Below, one piece after another: positions 44,277 to 52,840 of a stretch of DNA of 64,000 nt; position 1 is the stretch's first letter, and each line of letters starts with the position of its first letter. The notes beneath the pieces were generated by a model. That model did not search any database, had not been told where the DNA came from, and worked only from the letters and a program-made list of their open reading frames with translations. Made by a program: the position numbers and the translations under genes. The stretch lies in contig OZ244129.1 in NCBI GenBank assembly GCA_965215715.1, forward strand, positions 124,001 to 188,000, given 5' to 3'. This DNA is from HXMU1428-3 sp965215715 (GTDB lineage: Bacteria; Pseudomonadota; Alphaproteobacteria; Rhizobiales; HXMU1428-3).

Positions 44277-44615
44277 TTACTGTTGGGTCATATTCTTCGT
44301 CACAGATAGATAGGCGAGCAGTGCCCCAATCGCACTTAGAGCCAAGGGGATGCTGGTAAAGACATTGACCCCAAACACAGAGACCATACCAATTGCACTT
44401 GCTGCCATTAGCAGTGCTGCCAGGATGCCGTTGGCCCTCGTTAATGCTCCACCAGCAATCGAAGCGATTGGGATGGCCAGACTTATGAATTGCAACAACT
44501 CACCGGAGCTGTTACCAGCAGCTGATGCCAAGGCTCCCACTCCAGCTCCAAATGTACCAATGACGATCCCAAGCAGGCCACCAATTATCCCACAAATCAT
44601 TGCCCCTGTTTTCAT
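44277..44615 (-). CDS. Small four-helix membrane protein
   Basis: 112 aa, almost wholly hydrophobic with four helices rich in Gly, Ala and Ile (MICGIIGGLLGIVIGTFGAG; then AIPIASIAGGA; ILAALLMAASAIGMVSVFGV; PLALSAIGALLAYLSV). Resembles DUF4064-type membrane proteins only loosely. GGAGAAG before the ATG. First gene of the pair with the MORN-like protein, next to the inverted-repeat switch. A TATAAT-like box lies on the minus strand at 44670-44676. Confidence 0.65.
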   Translation of the reverse strand: MKTGAMICGIIGGLLGIVIGTFGAGVGALASAAGNSSGELLQFISLAIPIASIAGGALTRANGILAALLMAASAIGMVSVFGVNVFTSIPLALSAIGALLAYLSVTKNMTQQ

Positions 44616-44732
44616 GCTCTACTTCTCCTTCATTCCGATACCCTCACCCATTAATATCAATGCACGGGCAATTATACTTATATAAAATCATATATATTAG
44701 ATTTATACTTTATTAAAACTTCCAGATATCAA

Positions 44733-44900
44733 GTGAACACTATTGGTAATTCTGTTCACTTCATGAGAAAATACTTTTAATGAGCTATTTATTCTTGTGG
44801 TTAATGTTTAAATGCGATATGAAATATGAGGTCAGGAATCTAACAAGTCTGAGAAATAACGGTTTTCCTAACAGTGAACAGAATTACCAATAGTGTTCAC
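44733..44900. repeat. Pair of perfect 28 bp inverted repeats flanking 112 bp (candidate invertible switch)
   Basis: Left copy 44733-44760 and right copy 44873-44900 are exact reverse complements. Each is itself a recombinase-type site: arms AGTGAACA and TGTTCACT around a 13 bp centre (CTATTGGTAATTC on the left). A FimB-sized tyrosine recombinase begins 65 bp to the right. The segment between contains a plausible promoter pointing right. Confidence 0.85.
44795..44823 (+). promoter_or_regulatory. Candidate promoter inside the invertible segment
   Basis: TTGTGG (44795-44800), 17 bp, TATGAA (44818-44823). In the present orientation it would read toward the recombinase; after inversion it would read toward the membrane/MORN operon. 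Confidence 0.35.
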
Positions 44901-44964
44901 AGCGCAGGCATTTTTATGCGTGCGCATGATCTCAACAAACAGTATGAGAAGTAAAGGAAAACCA

Positions 44965-45564
44965 ATGTCCCAGTATGCCTTTTCCGGCATGAGCCTCTAC
45001 GCGCGCTCTGGTGTGCGCAAATATATCAATCGCTATGAGCGTGAACGTTTTTTGCAGGTGGCGCATTGTAGTGATGCCAGCATTAAAACCTTTTGTATGC
45101 TTCTTACCTATACCGGTTGTCGGCTTTCTGAAGCGTTAGAGCTTTCAGCGTCTGCGATACAGCTTGAGGCGAATGTCATTTCTTTACGGTGTCTGAAAAA
45201 ACGCGACCAGCACGTTATTCGAGAAGTTCCGGTGCCAGGTGTCCTTATCGAGGCGCTTGATGAGGTGCATCAGATTCATGACTTGCAATTAAATCAACAT
45301 GGCGCTGGAGCGGTCAGGCTCTGGCCATGGGGTCGTACCTGGGGGTGGATATGTGTGAAACAGGTGATGGAAGAAGCCCGTATTTCTGGCTTGCAGGCTT
45401 CACCTAAGGGATTGCGCCATGGTTTTGGCGTGCATGCGGTGCAGTCCGGTATTCCGCTTAGTCTGGTGCAAAAGTGGCTAGGTCATGCAGAGATGTCAAC
45501 CACGGCCATTTATGCTGATGTGGTGGGGCCAGAGGAGAGGATTATGGCCGGGCGGATGTGGTGA
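44965..45564 (+). CDS. Small tyrosine recombinase (FimB/XerC-like size)
   Basis: 199 aa from MSQYAFSGMSLYARSGVRKY. Catalytic residues: Arg in YTGCRLSEALELS, Lys in LKKRDQHVIRE, His-x-x-Arg in GLRHGFGVHAV (HGFG: the second position is not Arg, while RH is present), His in WLGHAEMST and Tyr in TTAIYADVVG. It lacks the N-terminal core-binding domain, as in FimB/FimE and Tn-type short recombinases. AAGGA precedes the ATG; the frame start at 44893 lies inside the right inverted repeat. Confidence 0.82.
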   Translation: MSQYAFSGMSLYARSGVRKYINRYERERFLQVAHCSDASIKTFCMLLTYTGCRLSEALELSASAIQLEANVISLRCLKKRDQHVIREVPVPGVLIEALDEVHQIHDLQLNQHGAGAVRLWPWGRTWGWICVKQVMEEARISGLQASPKGLRHGFGVHAVQSGIPLSLVQKWLGHAEMSTTAIYADVVGPEERIMAGRMW

Positions 45565-45821
45565 GAGGAGTGCTTAAGGTATGTGTGTGAGTGGCATTCG
45601 CTAGCCCGTCCCCGCCTTGGTCTTTTAACGAAGGAGAGCATTTTACAACAGAAGTTTCAGGAGAGATTTGAAAAATTTTGAAGCTAATTTTTTGAAAAAG
45701 TGCAGCGATCGAGTCATTATTAACTATTGAGGCAGGTGCCAACGTTAGAAATTGCTGTTGTGTATACTTTGCATCGTGCTGTCACATTTCGTGTTGCGTG
45801 ATACTTGGAAGGAGTTTTTGA

Positions 45822-47255
45822 ATGACTACAAATACCAAAAAAGTAACAGTTTCTGATATGACCGGAGCCGGAATTCAAAAAGCCATCGACGATATCAGCA
45901 GGACCGGAGGTATAGTTAATCTTTTGCCCGGCAAATACACCTTGAGCGAGCCGCTTAGAATTTACTCAAATGGTATTCGCTTAATAGGCCAGGGAAAAAC
46001 TGCCACATTTCTAAAGACCGATATGGCAAATCTGCAGGGCATACTTGTGCATGAACCCGGTACCACCCTCCGGAATATTGAAATTTCACATCTATCAATT
46101 CAACCACCAGTAAATTACTGCCGCCCAAAAAAGCCAGGTGAGATTCCTGACCCGGAAGGACGCGACAAGACTTGCAAATGTGACAAGGAAAATCCAATGG
46201 CCAACGATATTTTCGACACAACAGCAATTGGCGTAGAGTTAAAAGACACAACTTATGCTGTTTTGCGAGACTTGCAGGTTCATGATTTTATGAAAGGTGT
46301 TAGATTAGTGGATGCGACAAATACATCCCTAACAAATGTAGTTTGCAGCAATACCTTTAATGTTACGGAGGAACTAATAGATTCTGACTGGCGTTTCATA
46401 GGTTTTGAGCTTTATGCGACAGCGTGGGACAAGGGATGTAAGTCCACAAAGTTTTTCAAGTGCGATGTACCAAGAGAAGTGATTGGTCGGAAGAACCGCG
46501 AACGAGATGTCCAGAGCAAATCAATTGGCTTTCATATTTATGGTGAAGCTACCAACGATATAGAGCTTTCATACATCGAAACGTCTGGTTGTGATATTGC
46601 AGTTGCACTGTCGATGGGAGACACAGAAGCACCGGGTCATTCGGCTTCCTATGATATCAAAATTGATTCTGGACGGTTCGATCGATTTTCTTCGCAAGGC
46701 GTTCATATACATGGAGGAGGTGATGGAACGACAGTTAGTATTACTGATTGCTGGTTTAGTCCGGCAAGCGGATTGACAAATTTACCCGCCAAAGAATTAT
46801 CGGCATGTGTTTATGTTTATAACAGCCAAGGAATTTCTATCCGTGATTGCACTTTCCAAACGATTGGGAACAATTTCCCCTTTTCAAAGGGTGTGAGAAT
46901 TGAGCATAGTCATGCAATAGATGTCGTGCATTCCAATTTCTGGAGTCAAAATGTAGGAATCGAATGCTATGATTGTAGGCTATCGAATTTTGAAAGTAAC
47001 AACTTTCAATCACACTCTGGATTTGAGCGTACCGTGGACGTTAGCTTGAGGTCTTGCAGTTTCATTAAGGTGGCTGGTGGGAGAATGGTCGGTAATTGCC
47101 TCACTGGAGTAAGAGTAGACCGGCCTCATACGCCCCAACCATCAAAAAAAATATTTGTTAAGGAAGAAGATATCCTCTTTGCCATTTCTGGAACCCCCAT
47201 TGAAGGGATGGTTGACGGAAAAGAGCTAGACGATAGCGATAATACAGTTGTTTAA
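45822..47255 (+). CDS. Right-handed parallel beta-helix protein
   Basis: 477 aa, pectate-lyase-like fold. It opens with AGIQKAIDDISRTGGIVNLL and PGKYTLSEPLRI, a typical tailspike/glycosidase beta-helix entry, followed by many short strands with asparagine/isoleucine ladders. Acidic CKCDKENPMANDIFDTT and clustered cysteines near 99-121 are unusual. No signal peptide. A role as polysaccharide-binding or degrading cargo is inferred; no catalytic motif is identified. Strong SD GGAAGGAG. Confidence 0.7.
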   Translation: MTTNTKKVTVSDMTGAGIQKAIDDISRTGGIVNLLPGKYTLSEPLRIYSNGIRLIGQGKTATFLKTDMANLQGILVHEPGTTLRNIEISHLSIQPPVNYCRPKKPGEIPDPEGRDKTCKCDKENPMANDIFDTTAIGVELKDTTYAVLRDLQVHDFMKGVRLVDATNTSLTNVVCSNTFNVTEELIDSDWRFIGFELYATAWDKGCKSTKFFKCDVPREVIGRKNRERDVQSKSIGFHIYGEATNDIELSYIETSGCDIAVALSMGDTEAPGHSASYDIKIDSGRFDRFSSQGVHIHGGGDGTTVSITDCWFSPASGLTNLPAKELSACVYVYNSQGISIRDCTFQTIGNNFPFSKGVRIEHSHAIDVVHSNFWSQNVGIECYDCRLSNFESNNFQSHSGFERTVDVSLRSCSFIKVAGGRMVGNCLTGVRVDRPHTPQPSKKIFVKEEDILFAISGTPIEGMVDGKELDDSDNTVV

Positions 47256-47641
47256 GGATTCAGATTTCAAATGTATCCAAGTAAAATGAATTCAGTTTTT
47301 GAAACTTGTAGCCACTACATAAATAAAGCTTGACTGGAACTTGCAATTGAGGGGGCGTTTTAGAGGAGTTCACTTGAGTTGCTCCTGACTGAATTTTTTC
47401 GATATACTATAGATACATGTATTTGCTGCTGTCTTAATTTATCACGCAATATATTGCTCAAACTGGCATGCATTGCTCTTAATTCAAAGAGTAAAGTAAG
47501 TCCGCTCCATTCTAAATTTCAGATGTCTACCTTAACTTCTAAACTTAGGCATCTTATCGTACTTTCAATCGTTGTGTGTATGAAAAAGTTGAACTGCTTT
47601 AATTTTCAGTTATTAGGTAAACAAGTGTTGCATTAGGTCTC
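47256..47641. other. Gap with no supported feature
   Basis: About 386 bp between the beta-helix gene and the convergent methyltransferase. A weak plus-strand frame at 47379-47636 is Leu/Cys/Ser-rich without SD or family resemblance. Nothing else is seen. Confidence 0.5.
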
Positions 47642-48265
47642 CTAGGGAGTGATGACTTTTCCATAGTGAGAAAATACCTCAATAAATTTATGCTGTTCGT
47701 TACCCATATAGACAAAGACATTACCGTTTGTTGGTGAGTTAAATTCTCCAGCAGGGTTTGAAAATCGTATTCTTCTCTTGGTTATACAAACAACATAGTC
47801 CCAAACTTTCTGAAACCACTGGTTGCTGACCGATGCATTTAGAAGCAATATGCACGCCGTAATATTGTTGCTCTTATATTCAGAAATGGCTTTGTTTAAA
47901 AAGAGGCTCTGGTTTGATGTGTTGTGGTTTTTGCCATAGGGCGGATTACAAAAGACGTTTCCAAACCAGGGTCTATTAAGTCCATCCTCTTCTTTTATGT
48001 AAAAGGTGTCAGCTTGTACAATTATGTTGGCTTTCGGGCATGAGGCAGGGTCAAGATTGATGGTGCCAAGCACAGTGCGCGACGCATCAATATATGTCTG
48101 TGGAGTGTACCATTCATCGGCCTCTGATGAGGTTAAAACACGGGTCTTATCGTAACGGTTTTTGTTACGATAGTGCCTCTGTTTACAAGCATTAGAACAG
48201 TATAGTCGGCGTCCATTTTTATTGAATTTAGTTTTGCAAATGTGTGCCTTGCAATACAATTTCAT
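47642..48265 (-). CDS. Phage-type N6-adenine DNA methyltransferase with N-terminal zinc motif
   Basis: 207 aa. The N-terminus has CKAHICKTKF..RRLYCSNACKQRHYR, a zinc knuckle. The Dam-like phage methyltransferase domain follows: EWYTPQTYIDASRTVLG, INLDPAS, RPWFGNVFCNPPYGKN with catalytic NPPY. Likely an orphan methyltransferase without a restriction partner; it could protect island DNA. AGGAAAT precedes the ATG. Last gene at the right end of the island. Confidence 0.82.
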   Translation of the reverse strand: MKLYCKAHICKTKFNKNGRRLYCSNACKQRHYRNKNRYDKTRVLTSSEADEWYTPQTYIDASRTVLGTINLDPASCPKANIIVQADTFYIKEEDGLNRPWFGNVFCNPPYGKNHNTSNQSLFLNKAISEYKSNNITACILLLNASVSNQWFQKVWDYVVCITKRRIRFSNPAGEFNSPTNGNVFVYMGNEQHKFIEVFSHYGKVITP

Positions 48266-48572
48266 CGTAGATTATTTCCTGTTAGATAGCTGGGGGCATC
48301 AGGCTTCTTAGATTTTCAGATAATGATCTCTTTTGGATCGTAATTCCATTTACCCCATGAGCGTTTTCCATTTTGGTCATTTTTATAAAATTCAATATGA
48401 ACTGTTTCACTGGAACTATTCACTTGTGACTTGTTTTAAAATTGGCATTAGCCAAAATACTAGATTATTAATAGTGGTAAGGTTTTAACAATCAGAGGTA
48501 GCGTAGTTGAATATACCAGCACAACCTATGGTAGGTATTTGTGACTCGAACCACCGGTATGGTTGAAAATAC

Positions 48573-48592
48573 GGGTAATATCATGGGTAATA
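48573..48592 (+). other. Putative integrase arm-type repeats, right end
   Basis: GGGTAATA at 48573-48580 and again at 48585-48592, direct repeats with a 12 bp period, 54 bp before the attR core. The remainder of the 48266-48844 gap is AT-rich and empty. Confidence 0.5.
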
Positions 48593-48645
48593 AAATTAGT
48601 GTTTAACATTATGTATTAGATATCAATATGTTAAATCTATAAATA

Positions 48646-48664
48646 GATTCCGCCCCTGGCACCA
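48646..48664 (+). other. attR core (degenerate copy of tRNA-Phe 3' end)
   Basis: GATTCCGCCCCTGGCACCA against GATCCCGCCCCTGGGCACCA at 26839-26858: one substitution and one deletion. No other tRNA part surrounds it, so it is an attachment remnant rather than a gene. Confidence 0.7.
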
Positions 48665-48844
48665 CTTTTCCCTTTTACAATATTGATGATTTTTAGGTGG
48701 CTGACCGGTGTGGGCTGGGGTTTTAGCTATTGAGGCTGTTTGGGGATCAGATATATTTGCATTCTCTTCTTTTGGGCTTTGCCTCGCCGTTATGTCATCC
48801 TCAGGTATTCAAGGGATACCGTAATGAGAAAACTTTAATAGGTA

Positions 48845-49684
48845 ATGTCAATGGAACCATGTGCTTTGTGTAAAGAAGAAAAAGAACTTCAAAAGAGTCA
48901 CTATATAGCTTCAACATTCTTCAAGGCAGTAGCCCAAGCCCACAGGCCTTATGATAAGTCTATAGTGATGCACGATTTTGAAAGGAGAGCTGTTTTTAGA
49001 ACCAATTCACAACCTCAGAAAAAACTGCTGTGTTCAGAATGTGAACAATTATTTTCTAGAAAAGGCGAAGATATTGTAGCTAAATATTGTCTTAGAAAAA
49101 ATGGGGAATTCCTTTTAAAGCAGATTCTGCAAAATCTTCCTGTGTCGGGAACTACGCCAAACGGGATGAAATATTATCGCGGTGATGCAGAATTAACGAA
49201 TAGACTAGACTTGGATAGCTTTGTTTATTTTGCAATCAGTGTTTTATGGCGTGGTTCTGTCACTCGCTGGCCCAGGCCATATGATAGTACATATCGAAGT
49301 CTGGGTTCAAAATATGAGGAAGAATTTCGTAAATATTTATTAGGTCAGTGTCCTTTGACTCATCATGTTAGTGTCGATATTCAAGTTGATTTTGATGAAC
49401 CAAGTTTTATTGGCATAATTTCGCCAATATCTAGTCGTGAAAAAATACACACCTTACGATTTCATTTGCATCAAATTTTTATACCTGGGTTACGAATAAA
49501 AGTTTTCTTAGGTAAGGATGTAAATAAATTAAATCAGATCTCCATTAAAAAAACTTCGATTGTTACTCTCTTTAAATGGAGTTTTACTAATTCGGAATTT
49601 TTTAAAAATGCTCGATTAAAAGCATCTCGTAATAAACCTGTCGGTAAATTATCAAAAGAGATTGAAAATATGAGAAAAAAATAA
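48845..49684 (+). CDS. Zinc-binding HNH-like hypothetical protein
   Basis: 279 aa. N-terminal CALCKEEKELQKSHYIASTF and then LLCSECEQLFSRKGEDIVA give two CxxC pairs plus a His in KSHYI, an arrangement like HNH endonuclease domains. The rest of about 200 aa is unassigned. Proteins with this start are seen as isolated accessory genes, often near defence loci. It lies just outside the inferred right boundary of the island. A terminator follows. Confidence 0.6.
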   Translation: MSMEPCALCKEEKELQKSHYIASTFFKAVAQAHRPYDKSIVMHDFERRAVFRTNSQPQKKLLCSECEQLFSRKGEDIVAKYCLRKNGEFLLKQILQNLPVSGTTPNGMKYYRGDAELTNRLDLDSFVYFAISVLWRGSVTRWPRPYDSTYRSLGSKYEEEFRKYLLGQCPLTHHVSVDIQVDFDEPSFIGIISPISSREKIHTLRFHLHQIFIPGLRIKVFLGKDVNKLNQISIKKTSIVTLFKWSFTNSEFFKNARLKASRNKPVGKLSKEIENMRKK

Positions 49685-49704
49685 CGCTCCCCCGGGAGCG
49701 CTTT
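49685..49704 (+). terminator. Rho-independent terminator after the HNH-like gene
   Basis: CGCTCCC (49685-49691), CC, GGGAGCG (49694-49700), then CTTTT, immediately after the stop. Confidence 0.85.
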
Positions 49705-49838
49705 TAAGTAACTTTCGTTACGTTTATCTACGACCATCTGACATGCTCGTAAGGCGGCTGTTTGCAGGCTAATGATGGCTTTGTGGAGGGCCCTGACTGA
49801 ACGTCTATGGGATTTTGGCGCCAAGGTTCGCATTTGGC

Positions 49839-49873
49839 CCGCACAGCCCTCAGACTTTATCAGGGCTGTGCGG
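49839..49873 (-). terminator. 12 bp perfect hairpin downstream of lpd
   Basis: CCGCACAGCCCT (49839-49850), 11 nt loop, AGGGCTGTGCGG (49862-49873). It stands 35 bp after the lpd stop on the minus strand. It lacks a U-tract, so it could be a processing or pausing hairpin. Confidence 0.55.
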
Positions 49874-49907
49874 TGGTGAGATTATAACTGGTCAGCAAAT
49901 TTGTGGT

Positions 49908-51308
49908 TTAAAAATGCAGAGCTTCGTCATTGGCTGCTAGAACGCTTTCGTGCATCATTTCTGACAATGTTGGATGCGGGAATATGACGTGTGCTAGTTG
50001 CGCGGCTGTGGCTTTTAGAGTGATGGCAATGGTAAAGCCTTGAATAAGTTCGGTTACCTCTGCGCCGATCATATGGGCGCCTAGTAGCCGGTCTGTGTGG
50101 CGATCGACAATGGTTTTTATGACCCCTTCTGTTTCTCCCATCGCGATGGCTTTGCCATTGGCTTGGAAGGGGAAGCGGCCGATTTTTACATCATAGCCCA
50201 TTTCTTTGGCTTTCCATTCGGTATAACCAACTGAGGCAACTTGAGGGTTGCAGTAGGTACAACCGGGCAGGGCCGCGCGGTTAAGTGGGTGGACAGTGTC
50301 CTTGCCGGCGATTTTCTCAACGCTAATGATGGCTTCATGGCTTGCTTTGTGGGCAAGCCAGGGCGGGGCTGTGACGTCGCCGATGGCATAGATGCCAGGT
50401 TGGTTGGTTTGGCACCATTTGTCGGTTTTGATATGTCCGCGGTCAAGCTCTATGTTGAGCTCTTCTAGCCCAAGGTTTTCAACATTGGGTGAAATGCCAA
50501 CGGCTGAAATCACTTTGTCGAATGTGAACTGTTCTGTGGTGCCATCTTCTGATTTTAAAGAGGCGCTTACTTGTCCGTTTTCTTTTGTCAGGTTTTCTAC
50601 CGACGAAGATAGGTGGAACGTGATGCCTTTTGATGTGAAAGACTTTTTGGCTAAGTCTGAAATTTCATGATCTTCAGCGGGTAAGATGCGATCAGCAATT
50701 TCAACCACATGGACCTTGCTGCCCAATGAATGATAAAAACTGGCAAATTCCATACCGATGGCGCCGGAGCCGACAACCAATAATGATTTAGGTAATTCTT
50801 TGGGCGCTAGGGCGGCGCGGTAGTCCCAGATAGCCTCTCCATCTGTCTCTAGCCCGGGGATGACCTTGGCTCTGGCGCCTGTGGCGATGATGATGTTTTT
50901 GGCTTCGATGTCTTCCAGAGCGGTGCCGGCTGCGTCTGTGACGCTAATTTGTCCTGGGGTTTTTAATTTGGCTGTGCCTTGGACGACTTTGATTTTGTTT
51001 TTCTTCATCAAATAGCCAATGCCATTGGACAGCTGGCTGGAGACTTTTCTGGAACGGGCGATGATTTTTTCAAAATCAAAATTACTTTCAGGGGCTGATA
51101 GGCCAAAATGGGTGGCCTCTTGAAAAAGCGTGAAAACTTCGCTGGAGCGCAACAAGGCTTTGGTGGGGATGCAGCCCCAGTTCAAACAAATGCCGCCAAG
51201 TTTGTCACGTTCAATAACGACAGCATTTAGTCCCAATTGGGCTGCTCTGATTGCTGCAACATAGCCGCCAGGGCCACCGCCAATAATAGCAATATCATAA
51301 CTGGACAT
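49908..51308 (-). CDS. lpdA: Dihydrolipoyl dehydrogenase (E3)
   Basis: 466 aa flavoprotein that reoxidises dihydrolipoamide with NAD. FAD motif IIGGGPGGYVAAIRAAQLG, redox disulfide in GGICLNWGCIPTK, NAD motif VVGSGAIGMEFASFYHSLGS and catalytic His/Glu region HPHPTLSEMMHE read as VIFPHPTLSEMMHE. Last gene of the acetoin-type operon, so it serves this complex. Confidence 0.95.
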   Translation of the reverse strand: MSSYDIAIIGGGPGGYVAAIRAAQLGLNAVVIERDKLGGICLNWGCIPTKALLRSSEVFTLFQEATHFGLSAPESNFDFEKIIARSRKVSSQLSNGIGYLMKKNKIKVVQGTAKLKTPGQISVTDAAGTALEDIEAKNIIIATGARAKVIPGLETDGEAIWDYRAALAPKELPKSLLVVGSGAIGMEFASFYHSLGSKVHVVEIADRILPAEDHEISDLAKKSFTSKGITFHLSSSVENLTKENGQVSASLKSEDGTTEQFTFDKVISAVGISPNVENLGLEELNIELDRGHIKTDKWCQTNQPGIYAIGDVTAPPWLAHKASHEAIISVEKIAGKDTVHPLNRAALPGCTYCNPQVASVGYTEWKAKEMGYDVKIGRFPFQANGKAIAMGETEGVIKTIVDRHTDRLLGAHMIGAEVTELIQGFTIAITLKATAAQLAHVIFPHPTLSEMMHESVLAANDEALHF

Positions 51309-51329
51309 ACGATTTTTCCTTTGAAATTT

Positions 51330-52109
51330 TTATGGTGAGTTTGTTGTCCCGCGTGGGGCTGCCTCACGAAAGCTTTGCAATAAACCTTGCATTAGCTCTA
51401 ACTTGTTATAATTAGGTTCACCAATGAGATGAAATAGGGTTGTGTGGTTTGTAAGCTCAATGGTTTTGTCAACATTGGCTTGCTTGTAAAACTGGTTGGC
51501 GGCCTTAATCATTTGATCGAGTGGGAGCTGGCCTAGCAGGGCAACATGACCAAGCACGGCGATGCATTTTTGACCCGTCTCGTTTTTAAAATGCCGCCAT
51601 TTTTGGGCTGTGCCGGCAATTTTTTGCCCCTCAACGACGATGTTAAATTTGCCATCACAAAAGGCGCCGTCAACGGCTGAGCAATATGCGTCAATGCCAT
51701 GTTTCTCTTTTAGGTAAGAGATGATGGGGGCACATAAGGCTTTATAGGTGGCGTCTATGCTGATGGCATCAGACCAGGGTTGAGCAAAAACATAGGAGAT
51801 GTTTATCATGCCTGGGGCCTGAGGGGTCAGGTCGCCGCCGGTTTGGCGAATATCAACGGGCCAGCCAAGGTCAGCCATCGCTTTTTGAGCGGCGTCAAAG
51901 TCAGGGTTTGTGCGTGCTGATTTTGGCACCACCAAGCCTTGGGGCATAGACCAAATGAAACAGCCTGGCTTAGAAATGGGAAGGGCTCCGTTTTTAAATA
52001 GAACTCTTTCTTGGGCCTGGGCTGTTTCAAATGGTATAGGTTCTTCACTAATGCTAAAAAGTGAAAAAGGCTGATCACTTGCCTGTTCTTCTAACTGAGG
52101 TTGGACCAT
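51330..52109 (-). CDS. Lipoate-protein ligase-like protein
   Basis: 259 aa of the biotin/lipoate ligase fold. The lipoate loop is IRQTGGDLTPQAPGMINISY (in place of RRxSGGGxVxHDxGNxN), and the lysine motif is in GKFNIVVEGQKIAGTAQKWR. Lack of the usual HD in the loop leaves it open whether it is a ligase or a transferase/amidotransferase relative. Its place between E2 and E3 suggests it lipoylates the carrier encoded at 52841. AGGA before the ATG. Confidence 0.72.
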   Translation of the reverse strand: MVQPQLEEQASDQPFSLFSISEEPIPFETAQAQERVLFKNGALPISKPGCFIWSMPQGLVVPKSARTNPDFDAAQKAMADLGWPVDIRQTGGDLTPQAPGMINISYVFAQPWSDAISIDATYKALCAPIISYLKEKHGIDAYCSAVDGAFCDGKFNIVVEGQKIAGTAQKWRHFKNETGQKCIAVLGHVALLGQLPLDQMIKAANQFYKQANVDKTIELTNHTTLFHLIGEPNYNKLELMQGLLQSFREAAPRGTTNSP

Positions 52110-52123
52110 TGAGTGTGCTGTCC

Positions 52124-52816
52124 TTATGCGTGCTCAATAATCTTGCATAAATCAGTTAGAAAATCAGCCGCGGGCCCGCCATTAATCGCTCTATGGTCAA
52201 ATGACAAAGACAACCCCATGATCGGGCGAGGTTGTAACTCTCCATCAACTTCCCAATATTGTTTGCGCACTTCACCAAGTCCTAAAATGGCGATTTGCGG
52301 GGTATTAACGATGGGCGTGAAATGTTGAACGCGCGACAATCCCAAATTGGAAATGGTAAATGTTCCCTTGGTCATCTCGGTAACGTTCAACTTGTTAATT
52401 TTTGCGCGGCTAATTACGTCTTTTCTAGCAACAGCTCGATCAGCAATTGAAAGCTCATCAGCGTTTAGCATGGCTGGGGCAACAAGTAAGTCACCTTCCA
52501 ATGCTACAGCGACAGCGATATGCATAAACGGTGTAATCGTTACCTTTTTTTCTTCAGCATAGCCGTTAATGCCAGGGTGAAGTTTGATGGCTTTGATTAC
52601 TGCATCGACAATAAGATCCTCAAAAGAAACTTTAATGCCTTGGTCTGCCAATGAACTTTTTGTCGCTAGAAGTTGGGTTACATCGCAAGAAGCATGATGG
52701 GTTAATTGCGCCGTGGTTGATAAACTTTCAACCATTTTTGACGCAATCATACCTTTCATACCGGTGAGCGGTATAACTTTTCCCTCTTGTTGATCAGTTG
52801 TGGGTTGATCAGTCAT
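52124..52816 (-). CDS. acoC: E2 acyltransferase catalytic domain without lipoyl domain
   Basis: 230 aa matching only the catalytic part of E2 proteins: KVIPLTGMKGMIASKMVESL, THHASCDVTQLL, GTFTISNLGLSRVQHFTPIVN and SLSFDHRAINGGPAADFL. In the usual HRxxDG active site the Asp is Asn here (HRAING), while His is kept. The lipoyl domain is a separate upstream gene, so the E2 is split. Acetyl transfer from acetoin cleavage is inferred from context. Confidence 0.82.
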   Translation of the reverse strand: MTDQPTTDQQEGKVIPLTGMKGMIASKMVESLSTTAQLTHHASCDVTQLLATKSSLADQGIKVSFEDLIVDAVIKAIKLHPGINGYAEEKKVTITPFMHIAVAVALEGDLLVAPAMLNADELSIADRAVARKDVISRAKINKLNVTEMTKGTFTISNLGLSRVQHFTPIVNTPQIAILGLGEVRKQYWEVDGELQPRPIMGLSLSFDHRAINGGPAADFLTDLCKIIEHA

Positions 52817-52840
52817 AAAGTCTTACTTTCTTAAGTGTAT

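Noticed and set aside
47379..47636. 85 aa plus-strand frame
   Set aside because: No SD, Leu/Ser/Cys-rich, in an AT-rich gap; looks like chance.
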